A stretch of DNA of 64,000 bases. It comes from Ascochyta rabiei (taxonomy: Eukaryota > Ascomycota > Dothideomycetes > Pleosporales > Didymellaceae). Position numbers and translations under genes: made by a program. A model generated the notes under the pieces. That model ran no database searches. It had not been told where the DNA came from and saw nothing but the letters and a program-made list of their open reading frames with translations. Location: NCBI RefSeq assembly GCF_004011695.2, contig NC_082411.1, forward strand, positions 1,720,001 to 1,784,000, read 5' to 3'. This document shows, piece after piece, positions 24,931 to 39,965 of this stretch. Each line of letters starts with the position of its first letter. Position 1 is the first letter of the stretch.

Positions 24931-27900
24931 AGACTGTATGTTTTCAAGAGGTCGAGTTACACCGAGGCTCTAAGCTGGGAATGGTTGCGCGTGGTGTGGG
25001 AAGAGGAATGGCTGAGAAGATATGACGGACGCAGAGACCGTCTTCGGATGGTTTGCCGCGGTCGACAGAAGACAGGCGACTAAGCGTACAAAAGCAGACG
25101 AAGGGAAAAGCCAAGACTTGCGCACAGCCAGAGAACCGGAGAATGGAAAGGTTGTCAGGGCGCGATAGCGTAGAAGTTAAACGCGGGTGATTTGCAGACG
25201 GTGTGTTTTCCAGTGCGCCCAGATGGGAGGACAAGCAGTTCGGCAGATTTAGACCGTCGAAAAGATAATGCACGGAAGACGTACGCTCGAGGCCACCGGG
25301 ACAGGGGTCAAAGCTACTAACGAATCGCGGAGCAGATGGCGCAGTGCAGAGCCAGGTGCAACGCAAAAGTTACGCAGAGACGCTACACCACGAAGGAGCC
25401 TAGCCTGTGGGGCTCGTGGGCCTTGGGCGAGCGTGGATTTGGAAGACAGCGCTAGCAGTTTCTGAGTGGCGCAAATCCTGGTTCGGGTAGACCAATGGTA
25501 GTGGAGGGTCCGGGCTGCCGCTTGAACCGGGATGCAATGAGGTAATATGCACCTTGTTGCGTCGTTGGTGACGACGGCGACTGGGATGGACGAAATCGGT
25601 AAAGCCGAGCCGTGGCTGTGGGTTCTGCTGCTGCTCTTGGGTTTTGGGTGGGCGTGCTAGGCGTGGGTTGGCGCTGCAAGCAAATGTGGATCGGTGGGCT
25701 GGCTCGAGTGTGAGCGGCTTTTCCTGAGATGGCGCGGGGCAGAGTGCGCGGACGCTGGTAGGCTAACTGGCAGGCACCTGCTCTGGAGGGGACTTTTTGT
25801 TCGCCGAACACAGGCTGAAAGCTCGCAAACGGCAGCACAAGGGCTTCTCACGAATGCGCAATCCAATCCAATGCAATGCTGGACAAATGCGCTGAAGGCA
25901 GCCACCGAGTGAAAGGGAAACAGTCGGGCCGTCGGCGGTGACGCTGACAGGTCAAGGTCCCAATGACTGTACTGTTGCAGGCCCAATGCTCAATGGCTGG
26001 CGCCGAGCGTGCCGAGTGAAGGCGATCAGCCTCTCGTCCGGCCGATTCTCCGCAAGAACCACCCACACAACACACAAGTGCTGGGAGCTCTTGACCGCGT
26101 CGGCAGCTGGTAGAGCGTGAGGGCGGTGGGCGATCTGGTGCGTCGGTGGTGCGTCGGCTATGCGCTCAGGTGACTCACGCGTTGGCGCAGGTCAGGCACT
26201 GCGCGTGATTTTGTTGTGGGAGATGCTCAGACGCGCCAAACCGGCGATAGTCGCAGCGCTGGCGGCGGGTTGCACGCGTAGCACAGCGGGCGCGATGGAA
26301 GTCTGGTATGCTTGGGGCTGCGGGCTACTCCTTGGTGACGGGCGTTAGAGCAAGGCACCGGGCGCGCTGGGTGATGGTGGTGAGCGCGCTGAGATTCGCG
26401 ATGTAAACTAAGGTCGAAGTTGGGAAGGCGCGAGAGTGGCGAGGAAGCTAATCTCGACGAGAAACAGTCCGACGAAATAAATGCGCGGCAGGTGCCGATC
26501 TTGCTGACTAAGGCGTGCAGTGGCCATCTTGACGAGCGCTGCCGGGGGGGCCCAAGACACGGCTGAGCGCGCTGGCGATGCTGACAGAGCGTGCGACTCC
26601 ATGCCTTGCGTTCGGACGACGTCGAAAGAAGAGTGCAGCGATGTGTTGAGGCTGAAGTTTAATCTACACTTAGCGTGTGCGCGCAACCACTTTGGCGCCA
26701 GGCGCTTGACGCCTAGTACCAAAAGCTGTTAGGTGAGACCACGGTTGATAACACCATGCTCTTCTCCCATCGCGAACTTTGTCGACCACCTCCAGCACTG
26801 CCAGCACTGCCAGCACAACCCCCAACACGGACCGTCGCCTGCCGTTGTCGGAAGTGGCGGTCACCGAAACAACTGCACGCCAATATTGGACACGGCACAC
26901 AGACCCTCAAAAAGCGGCAATCCCGCCCGATGCGCTGCGACTGCGAACCGACGCTGTTGCGGTGTGCAAAATGCAGCATGTGGAGCGAAGACCAGGGCGG
27001 CAATGTCGGTACATGTTGTTCGCTGTGCCTCATCTAACTCTTGCCACCATCGATCAACAAGAGACAACGACTGCCATGGTACGTCTTCTTGGTGGTGAAT
27101 ACGCCAAATCCTGCCTGACACGCAATACGGCTGTCTCGTTGCAAGTATCGACAGGAATCTGCTGACTACACGTCGCAAGGAACCTTTGAAAACACCGCAG
27201 AATCGCAAGCGTATCTCAGGCCTGGACTTCTACCACCTTCACTGCCTCGTGACGTTTCCAGAGACCCACTGCCAGCCACTCCCCATTTATCCTGCCTTCT
27301 CGATATTGAGACAGGCATAGGATGCTCTACACGCAACTCTGCGTGTGCGTCCCTCTTGGACATCTTGTCTCGTCGCGGGCGCTTGTGTCTAGCAAGCTAG
27401 CAGTCTGCGTGAGTGACCGCCGAGCTGTCACAGGCATTTCATTGCTTTTGCAGTTGGCGAGAAACGTGGAGGGTGCGTTAGCACCACAGTACAAGTGGGG
27501 TCGAACTGACACTCTCATCTTGCTGCATGTCGCTTCACTGCAGAACGTGGGGCAACGTAAGCAACGAAAACGCTGACGCCCTGCTTCTCTCGACTGATTA
27601 TCCCTTGTCAAACTGAATTGGGTCTTGATCTTTGCCGAGCTGTCGAACTCGGCTTGGCTTTTACCGACTCTGGAACATGTGGCACAGAACTCTTCTCGAG
27701 GCTGAGGCGGAAGGGTGTGTCAGCATTGTTGACCAAAGAGAGGGCGCAAATGTGTGTCAAACGCAGTCGCGTTTCTTCATCAGCCATCAGACCACCAAGA
27801 CTGATCCGACCCGGGATAAATAGCATGAGATTGTGCCGCTAGCTATTGCTGTAAAGGTGACTACGCCCTTCAGGTGGGAGCGGGAGCAACTTCAATCACG

Positions 27901-30900
27901 ACACGCGGAACTTTTCGCATACAGTACCTATGGACGACATCCAATTGAGGCAGTCAGGAGTCCCGCCTTCTTGCATTCATCGTACCGCCATATATAACTC
28001 TACGCAGCCGTTGTGCCCAACGTGTCTTCAGCCGGCCTGGCTACTGGACAGGGATCTCAGCATATCAGGCCAGGAGAGTTGGCCCGTCTCGAGGGCAATC
28101 ACGGTTGGGTGTTTGCATTGCAACAACGACTCAAGTACGACGGTTTCAGGCCAGATGCACATGACAGTTTTCACTTGTTTGTCGACATGTCACAAACCGC
28201 GCTCAAGCGTCGAGTTGCTCGCCGTCCTAAGATAGCACACCAATTGTTTCGCCAACCCTCAGTCAACAATCATGCACAGGTCTGGCGGCTAATGTCGAGC
28301 AAGATCCAGGAACAAGTTGGTTGCCGATGGATCTGGGCGAGCAGTGGCACTGACAAGGGCTCCCTGTCCCTGTGTGAAGTGGGTATTGTGGCTGTTCAAG
28401 CCCTCGGCCGTTTTACTCAACCAGTACCGCCGACTGCTCACACGTGGCGGAAAGATGGCTGACTTTTCAAGTACCCTGGTCCTTGCCCTTTCCGGAGGGC
28501 CGGATCTGGCCATCCCGCAGCCTGACGCCAATACGTTGATTCCAGTGGCCGATTTCGCGGCCGACTTCAATATTTTGGAAATCCAATTGAACTGTCGTCG
28601 CAGCTGCTGCATCTCCGCATGCAGAATGCATGTGTTCGATCATACGTCCAGATGGCAGGGGTTGAGTTACGTACTCCCTGCATTCGAGGATGTAGCTTCT
28701 CCGCGCAAGTACACGGATGACCTTCCCTGTTCCAGGGACTGCTGACGTTCAACTCTTGGAGGATTCATTCCGTTCCCGGCCATGATGACAAGGCGTCGAA
28801 CTCGTGGTCCCGCAAATTGATGTAGGACCCCCCCTGTCGACGGAGCCTGGAGTCGTCCACACCATTTCCTGACATGGGCAACTTTATTGGAGATCATATC
28901 TGCACTGCTATTGGTAGGGACATCGGTTTACTGAATTTCCAACGCGACTCTACTCAGCTGAGAAAGCCTGCAGTGAGCAAGCAGCAACAAATGTTACTTC
29001 GCAGCGTAGTCGCGCTGTCAAAGAGTGCAGGATGTCGAATATCATGCAGGCCGAATCTTGGATCACGCCGCGTGGCTTACTCCCAGCCCATCACACCTGC
29101 CTCTTTGGTGACCGTTTGATCTTCAGCCATCTTGCATCGGAAGAACAATCTCCTGCACAAACTTCGCACGCCGCCTTTGCTTTCTACGTTTCGACAACCC
29201 TCGAACTCAATTGTGAGAATGCTGACTCCTGAGCTGACTCCTGCATTCATTGCACGGTATACAGCATCTGTCGCCCTGCATGAGGTTATGCACTGATCCC
29301 AAGGGTCCAATAATCTCCACAAGACTGCGATATCCGAAATGTTTCGGGACAGATTCAGGTTGAGCACCGGTGCGCTTTCTCCATCATCACCAGACGCCGA
29401 CCCCACGGAGCCGTATCCAGCAAACATCTCCATCACCAACCTCTCAGATTGTGAAGATTCTGCCACAGCGTGCCAAGAGGCATGCGCGCCAGGCTCACCC
29501 CACCTGCAAGATGCGGCAACCAGAGCGCCCGAAGAATGCCCGATTATGGCGGCCGGTGATCGCTCCTGGCAGCTTGACTTGATTTGAAATCGCGTGAACG
29601 AAATCCCTTTCCTGTGGTTCGCCGATTTTGCTTCCTGGCTCGCCCACCACTAATGACTTGCCTCGGTTGAGATGATGCTCGCCTGATCTTTCCACCCCTT
29701 CTCCGCCCATCAGTTTGCTGGATTTGCGGATCTGAGCGCGTTCTGTGTCGGACATCTTCACTTCTTTGTCATGACTGACTGTCAGTTCGGGAAGACACGG
29801 GCACCCTCGCATTCGAGTCAATTTTGACGGCAGGATGGATTGTTGAGAGCAACAGAGCTGGTCAATTACAGTCTCTGAGCGTGTCACTTCCAACATGCGC
29901 TGCAGTGTTGTTGCTTTACAGCCGCATGTGACCCTTGCCATCTTCAGGTGGCTTACTCTGAGGCACCCGACGGACTTTTCCAGCACCTCAGCTCTGGAAA
30001 CGTTTCGCGTACTTGTCGAGAATCAATAAAGCTTGTTCATCAGTAGCGTACATTCTCGGAGGATGAAACAAAGCCCGATCATGGGGACCACATTTGCTGC
30101 TCTCTGTAGCGCGAACCGCTTAGATTCCCCTTCATGTGCACTTCGGGAAGTCCAGTGAATAGCAGCAGCCGGACGCCTGTCAATCATCGTAGACGCTAAC
30201 TGCAAGGGTTACGAATGCGAGGCTGATCGCGCTATCGATTGTTTCAACACGCGTACTGCGCTGTGCTGTGTGTGGTACGTTGAGGGCCCAGATGAGGGTA
30301 TGCATGCAGTCTTTACTCCAATTACAGACCAACGTGGAAATCGACAGCCCAGAACAGCAGTTGTGATCTGGAAGAGAATTCGGAACAACACGAAAAGAAC
30401 GAGCAATGACACGTTCTGCACTTGACCTCGATGTCTAGCCTCGGGCGTCTCTGTCGGTGAGCAGTGGATCCTTCGCGACGCTCCATGCAAAGGTCTCGAG
30501 CGTATTTGCGCAGTCGGTCATGGGCAGATGTTCATGCAAATCTGTCATGCGATTTGCTTACCGCGGCATCGCAGTGATCGCCAATACGAAGCATCGGGTC
30601 AGACGGAAGCACATCCCCATGAACACCATTCAACGACGAGGAGACAACTCCGTTGAACATAACGATGATGTCTTGATCCGGATAAATCGGCAATAACAGA
30701 TGCTGCTAGCCAGCACATCACTGTCGCCAAAGGTGCCTGTATCTTCGAATCAAGATCCAGTCGCAACCTGCTTCGCGAACTTGAGGAAGAAATCCACGGG
30801 ACCGTGTCCGCGTGAACGTGCACCTGCGAGATACCTAGCCTGATGCGTGTGCGATCTGTAGCTCGAACTCATCGTGAGCCTAGAACAAACGGAGAATTGC

Positions 30901-33900
30901 GCTTGGAGACGCATGCAGGCGATCTGATCATCTTGAGGGCGCTACTGCATAGTCCACCACGATCACGATTGCTTTGAGAGTGCATGCATAGAAGACTACG
31001 ATTTCATGACGTTCAAAGCCGCTGCTCTTGCGATGCTTGCAATAACCAGGTCACCCACACCTTCAAAGCGTCGGGTTGCAGCGATGTCACCTCGAGCCTT
31101 TCGATGCGCGTTGGGCAGGCTCAAGCGAGTACACAGCGCGCTTGACAAGATCCAACGTCCTCGCGTACGACAGTGTGAAGCTACACAAGACCCGGCTGGC
31201 GGTCGATCATACGCACCATTCACGCCGGTACTGTTAGCTTCCACTCTATCGCGACATCACGGAACTTCGCAAGTGAAGGTCGCTACAGCACGTTCTTGAT
31301 GGAGCTTTTGCATGGAAATGCGTGAGAACACATGCAATCAGCGCGGTGTGCTGCGTGAGAACGCTTCTTGCTCGGTGCAGCTTTCAGCTCGTCATCCACT
31401 TCAATGCACAGTTCCAGGTCTACATCCCGACATCATGATCGAATATGCACAAGGGTTGAATGCAGGAGAACATGTGGGTTGACTATAGATTGGTCAAACT
31501 TTCGGCTCGTGACGTGAAGGATGTGAAGGTCTAAAGGACATACGTCTCCTTACATCTAGACCCACACCTACAGGTATTGATGTGAGATTGCAGTTACAAA
31601 GGACGCGTGAACAATCATTCGGAAACGTAGTAAACATGTTGCGCTGGTATTGAATACTTTCTGCGTCTCTCGTGACATCGATTGACTTAACAGGACTAAG
31701 TTAATCTGCGGGCTTTTTTTTCGGGTTTGTGCTTACACAGAAACTGGGTTTTTTATAGACAGTATGCATGCAGTTTTAATATCAGTGGCACAGTGGAAAA
31801 CTGGGGATGATTTTTCGTGCACATTGGTTGATGTCTAGCTTTCGCAACTATCACTCGAAGTACCGAGACCCAAACATACGAACGTCAAGATTCCGAAACA
31901 CTCGCAGTCGATACCTGACATTGGCGTCGTGTGAAGCCTTTAACACTGCTGCATCTCAAAAAGGTACCTTAGCAAGGATAGTCAGTTCAGGGGAATCGCA
32001 GTTTGGACCCTTTTGCTCAAGCGCAACTACCCTGCATACTGTTTAGACATCCACAAACCCTATCACCAAGAATAAACGTTCGGATATTGTTTTGTTCGAC
32101 CAATCCAATCGCCTGTTGTACTTGCAGTGGTTGCAAGCACGGTGTTGATGATTACGCAACCGGTGCTACCAGGTATGCTGAGACAGCTTGCTCCCACAAC
32201 TTGACTCTTGACTGCTCTTGCATTTGAATTAGTTTGCCCAGCCCTTGCTTGGAACAATGTCTGAGATTACTCGGCGTACGTCAGACCTTCTGGCTCGTAA
32301 TGTCAGGTCCTCACCTCCATCCTACCTCCATCCCACCTTCACCTCACCTCCACTGCGAAATTTGCCTGCTGCATCCACTCTCCTCTCCAATCAGTGGAAA
32401 ACTGCTCCTACTGAACCCTGGTGGGCTCAAATCTCGAACACTTCAGCCTCCTCGAAACCGAACACACGACGGTCGTCATTACCAAGGCACTGTCTCACAC
32501 GACATCCAAACAACGACACATCGATACTCGGCCATTCATCCTATAAGCTGTGGTAGAGAAGACCAAGAAGCATCACATCTGAAATTGGGGACTCTGGTAT
32601 TGTATACCAAGAAAATTCAATGGCCCGAGTATCGAAACCAGCGAATTGCTCGTCGGAGCAGGCAGACAAACATGCGTTGCTGCCTGGCAATTTCTTGTGA
32701 TCATGCCGACCATACCCAAACCAAGAATGTCTCGTGAGTTCACTCTTCCACAGTAGACATTGACACTCTTGCTGCATCTCGATCTGTAACGGGACAGAGA
32801 TTCTTTATTCCCGAACCAGTCCGTCATGGAGAATGCGTTTGCTTCAACCGTCTTGAGAGACGTCGAGGGCACAAGGGCTCTGGTCAGAGCAACCAAGGTG
32901 TTGAGTCAAGAAATCTCTCGACAGGTAGAGAGGTTTCGATGCTCGGTCGACTACGCATACATTGCGTGGGACAAAGCACGGGATGCTTCACCTCTTAATC
33001 ATAGATCAAGCCGAGGAATCCCGTCGGCATTCTCGCCGTAGATATGTGTACGCGCCGTAGACGAGTGTGCCCCTCTTGCCGCTGATATGCCCCTCCAAGC
33101 AAAAGTGGAAAAGAACCAACGTTCACTGAACCCTTCAAACACCTGGACCAATCGCTATTGCAACCTCTTTGCTAAACCACAGTCATGTTGATCGGATAAT
33201 CGACCTCAGATGAGCTATTCGTTGTGTTATATGATACGATGGGAACTCGTTAGCGCTGCAGCCATACTAGACTGTGGTCTTCTGGAAGGAGTGAAAAGAA
33301 ACCAGTGGACCATCAGGGACCCCTTGTTGTACCTGACTACCCAAAAAAGCTACCCTTCTCCAGCCTTCTTCTACCTTCTTCGGCTTACTCAATTCGAACG
33401 ACACTTCGACCGTGTATCTAGCCAGACGCTCTGACGAAACCAGACCGTGACCCATATGTTCGCCACCCAACATCCATTGCCTCAACGGGCTCGTGCCAAA
33501 TTTCTGGGGCCCAATCACCCGTGGAATCATACGTCTAGCTCTGCCACGGTACATGCCTATTTGCAACGTGTCAACCCTTTGCTGTTGAGTGCTCTGCCCG
33601 AGGTTCTAGTCTATTCCGTGACTTCGATGTACCTGCATGCTCACCGAGGCCACGTCGAGCCCCCGTAATGCCCTTGTAGGGTTCTCCTTTCCCGGACTCC
33701 AGTCGCCCGCGCTCTGGGATCAATGGACGTTCTCCATGTTCAATACCATCCTTCATGATTGGCTGGCTTCGAAATTCGCATACTTCTGTCTTCTTGCATT
33801 ATTACCCGTCCTTGTGCGCCTCCATGCCTCTGGAACTCTACCTACGCGAGCACCATCTATACTTGCCAGCCTAGACAACGAGAGGGATTTCTCCGCAGCA

Positions 33901-34576
33901 TGCCGGGGGCGTCGTGGAGAGATGCGTTCGATTCACACACACCAACATCCACCGGGGAACTTTATTCGAGCCGCACGAGCCGGGGCTTACCGAGCTGACG
34001 ATGAAATGAAGGCCTACATAGGCAGGTGGCGATCGAGGAAGGAGCGGCGAAGTACGGCATCAGGCCGACTTTCCGTAAATGATAGATCTGTGACGAAAAA
34101 CAGTTCAAGGCAACGGTAACATGATCACAGCAGGCGTCATCTATTATAACGCCGTACGCGTCTATGAGCGAAGCAATCATTGGGCACCAGACTGGAGGAC
34201 GTTGAGACATTGGAACAATTTCCTCTATATGCATATTACGTGGAGAACTTTTGAAATGGACGCCACCAGCTCATGATGCAGACAGAGTACATGTGAGGCT
34301 CCTGTGCGTGCGGAAGAGCGATCACCAAAGCAAGCACAGTAAGAAGCAGAGAAAACCAGTTCACACGCAGATTCTTACCGACTTAATGCCCGTGCATAGT
34401 GGCCAGTGTACTGCGTACTTCCGGGGTATCAGTGCGCTTCGACAAAGCGTGGCATCAATGCATCGCCAGGGTCGGTAGAAGAAAGGTGACGTGAGAAAAC
34501 AAAATGGTCTACATCAAACGCCGAGCCCTTTGGAAACATGTTGTTGGGTATCGCATCGTCAAGCATGTCGACACGT
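24931..34576. other. Gene-empty interval upstream of CON7, 9.6 kb
   Basis: I see no supportable protein-coding gene, tRNA or transposon end. Base composition is mixed and not strikingly AT-rich, so it does not look like heavily RIP-mutated transposon DNA. Frames are short on both strands; the longest (28013-28462, 29495-29986, 32234-32737, 33637-34119) lack domain character. There are T-rich runs at about 31713-31760 and pyrimidine-rich DNA at about 32305-32350. It probably holds the CON7 promoter or leader and possibly noncoding transcripts. Confidence 0.5.
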
Positions 34577-37213
<2,637 letters not shown>

Positions 37214-37646
37214 AGTTGTTGAGTTTTCAGTAGGGACCGGTGAAAGGTAAGAGGGTTTCAGCACGAGTGAGCGTGTGGTTTCGTCTGAAACTAGTGCAAG
37301 GTATTATGTGCAAGAATGCGACAATAAAAAATCGCGAAATCTGCAACGTGGAAACTCAGATGAGAAGTGAGTTGTGGACGTGGTGAGGGAGCGACAAAAA
37401 AAGCGGTCGATGTCTTTGCCTCACCTGCACGCTTGCGAAATTTGTTGCGCCAAGCAGGCGCTAGCCGCTCAGACGGGGCAGGGTCCGCCGAGACTGGAAG
37501 GGGCGAAAAGCGTTGTCGATAACAAAGACCCACACCGCATTGTGCAACAACACCTTCACTTTTCCGTGCGTACGTACTGCTACCTGGCATGCATAGCATG
37601 TGCGCTAAGGAATGTGGCACTGTGACCTGCAGGCGCATCCTGAAAC
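37214..37646. promoter_or_regulatory. DBP2 promoter / thiamine gene 3' flank
   Basis: 433 bp between two tandem minus-strand genes. The long minus-strand frame here (37291-37638) is noncoding: it continues past the thiamine gene's last codons in another frame. No named element seen. Confidence 0.45.
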
Positions 37647-39558
37647 TTATTTCCCGGCTTTCATACCCATATCCCAGAACCCCCTTTCCATCTGAAGCAG
37701 GTTAGCTCAAATCAAGCAAAGTAGGCAGCGGCTGCAGCACTTACATTTGTTGCATGAATGAAAATCCGAGCCAGTTCGTCGAGCCGCGAAAGCGATTGCT
37801 TGCTAGCGTGCTCCTCGATCAACGCAGAGCCTCTTGCCATAGCCTCTTTGTACTCTTCATCCACATACTGCTGGATCCACGTCCAGTATCTTCCCTCCTT
37901 CAACGTTGTAGTGTCGTCGAAGAGGCGTTTTGCGATGATACCGTACCCAATCAAACAGGGTAGCAGCGCAACTTGAAGTGCAAGCCAGTCTTGGGATTGG
38001 CCGATATCCAAAACATACCTTGTGTAGGCAGTCGTTGCCTGGTCCTCCTCTTGGCTTTCGATGTCTTTGACTGATAAGCCCTGCTCCTTGCAGAAGTCAA
38101 TGTGTAGTTTGATTTCTTCTTGCAGTGTGACAACCTGTTGAACTGATCGACCAATGTCAGTCAGCGAACTAGACTTGTAAGCACCCAGAGCCGTAGCTCG
38201 TGCGAATTGAACCTATACAGCTATCAACACCACTTCAACCCCTGCTCGTCTGTTGAAACCTACCAGAAACAGATAGTCCTGAATCAGATAGTACTTGTAG
38301 TTTTCGACGGGGAGCGATCCATCACCCATCTTCTGCACGAACTCATGTTCAGTGTACTCTTTCCATGGCTTCTGAATGTCGTCGCGATCAAGCAGGTACT
38401 GAATGAAGCCACCTCTGTGTTGTGTATTAGCAGTGGAACCACCAATACTGTGATAAATACAGCCTACTGAGAGAACGGAAGTGTGTAGGTCGAATGGAAA
38501 TGGTTGATCGGTCCACTCCCTTTACCTAGGTCTACACTTGTCTTTATGCCAGCCTCGATATAGCGATTGGCTTTGCTGACAGCTTTCATTATGTTCATGC
38601 CGGACGCAAGGTTACACGCAATAGCGGCTTTTTGGAAATCAGCATTGCAAAGCTCGAACATTGTCTTATGAAACTTACATGCCAGCGAACATCCTGTTCC
38701 ATGAGTGTTCCTGCTGTGTAGGTACTCACTCTCCATCAGGGTCACTACATCTTCGCCGACCAACACATTCAGCACAACTTCCTTCTCTTCTTCACCTTTG
38801 CTCACTAAATGTCTCTTTGTAAGTGGTAGATGCCCACCCTTCAACAGCACATACTTGGGTCCCAACTGCTGAATGTTTTTGGCGATGTTCACGATATCAT
38901 CAACATTCTCAGGATGCTTTATGTCCAGTCCTGCGACTTTCAGGAGCAGTTCAGCCTCTGGCAGATTAGGAGTAAGGATTGTAGTAAGAGGTAACAGCTT
39001 GTCAATCAATGTTGAGATCGCCGACTCGGGTAGCAAATGGGCGCCAGATGTTGATACCATGACCTAGTTTTAAGTCAGCATACATACAATTAGTGGTGTT
39101 AGAGTGCATCAGGGGAAAGGGCTGCGTACAGGGTCTACAACACTCGTGACGACGTTGTACCGTTGAAATGTATCCGCAACAATCTCGATAGCTTCTGCCG
39201 ATGCAAGCATGCCTATACATAGGATCAACCCGTGCAATTATGGTTATTTGCAGTCGAAATACCTGTCTTGACAACGTCAACTCCAACATCATCGCAAACA
39301 GCATCTAGTTGCTTCTTCAGAAACGCAGGCGGAGTATGGTGGATGCCTTGCACGCCAAGTGTGTTCTGCGCGGTGAGAGCCGTCGTAGCAGTCATCGCAT
39401 AACAGCCATGTGCAGCAATGACCTTTTGATCAGCTTCAAGACCACTGCAAACATCGTGTTAGTCGCAATTAGGGACGTAAATTGGAGGCGGGAGTATCGT
39501 ACGCCCCTCCTGAGCTGTCTGAACCAGCGATTACCAGGATCCGCTTTGGGGCAGCCAT
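37647..39558 (-). CDS. THI20: Hydroxymethylpyrimidine kinase-TenA thiaminase II fusion (Thi20 type)
   Basis: Bifunctional thiamine enzyme. The N-terminal ThiD domain phosphorylates HMP and HMP-P; the C-terminal TenA/thiaminase II domain salvages pyrimidines from damaged thiamine. Seven exons: 39558-39503, 39444-39263, 39212-39130, 39063-38468, 38414-38264, 38212-37745 and 37691-37647; 526 aa. ThiD is residues 1 to about 306: KRILVIAGSDSSGGAGLEAD, MTATTALTAQNT, LTPNLPEAELLL and the anion-hole motif NTHGTGCSLA (about 228). TenA follows: PVENYKYYLIQDYLFL, LPCLIGYG and the ending GFWDMGMKAGK. The TenA C-terminus is completed by a 45-nt last exon. Fungal Thi20 proteins have exactly this fusion, so it is normal for the family. 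I saw no convincing TPP riboswitch in its introns or leader. Confidence 0.95.
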
Positions 39559-39965
39559 TGAAGATCAAGATTCAATTACAGCAATTGACTCGGGGTCTGA
39601 AAGTTTGGATGTCAAGAATGTCAGGTACAAAACGATACCCTTTTCTGAGCCCCGCTACCGGTCTCCGAAGCTAGGCGAGGCTCACGTCATGAGCCGTAAG
39701 TGCGCATCTCCGAACACAGCAAACCCCAATATTGACTCTTCACAGACTATTTGAGCTCTTAGCGCTCGGAGTACTGGTGGAGGAATCATTTCTTTCTTTA
39801 GGTTCGGCCACCAGAGATTGAACAAAAAAAAAAAAAAAAAAAAAAAAAAGCGCTTGCGTCTGCTAGTACTAATGCTTCTGTCGTTATAGGCACTGTGGCT
39901 TGATACACACAGCGCGTCGACGAGAATAGCCGAATTATGTGGGTGAGCATGACTAGAACAAGCCT
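39559..39965. other. Intergenic with A26 run
   Basis: 407 bp between the thiamine gene start and the 3' end of the F-box gene, both on the minus strand. It contains 26 consecutive A (39824-39849), that is poly-T on the gene strand. No gene seen. Confidence 0.5.
39824..39849. repeat. A26 homopolymer
   Basis: Uninterrupted A run, flanked by C and G. It could be an old retroposed tail or simple slippage; no target-site duplication was recognised. Confidence 0.9.

Noticed and set aside
28013..28462. 149-aa plus-strand frame in the gene-empty region
   Set aside because: No domain, no plausible splice context and no support on either side; frames of this length arise by chance in mid-GC DNA.
29495..29986. 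163-aa minus-strand frame in the gene-empty region
   Set aside because: Contains a protein-like stretch near MSDTERAQ but no recognised family or continuing exons; too weak to call.
37291..37638. Minus-strand frame of 115 aa between the thiamine gene and DBP2
   Set aside because: It is in a different frame from the thiamine gene's true last exon and has no family resemblance.
39824..39849. A26 run as a retroposon tail
   Set aside because: No adjoining element, reverse-transcriptase remnant or flanking target-site duplication could be recognised; simple slippage is enough.
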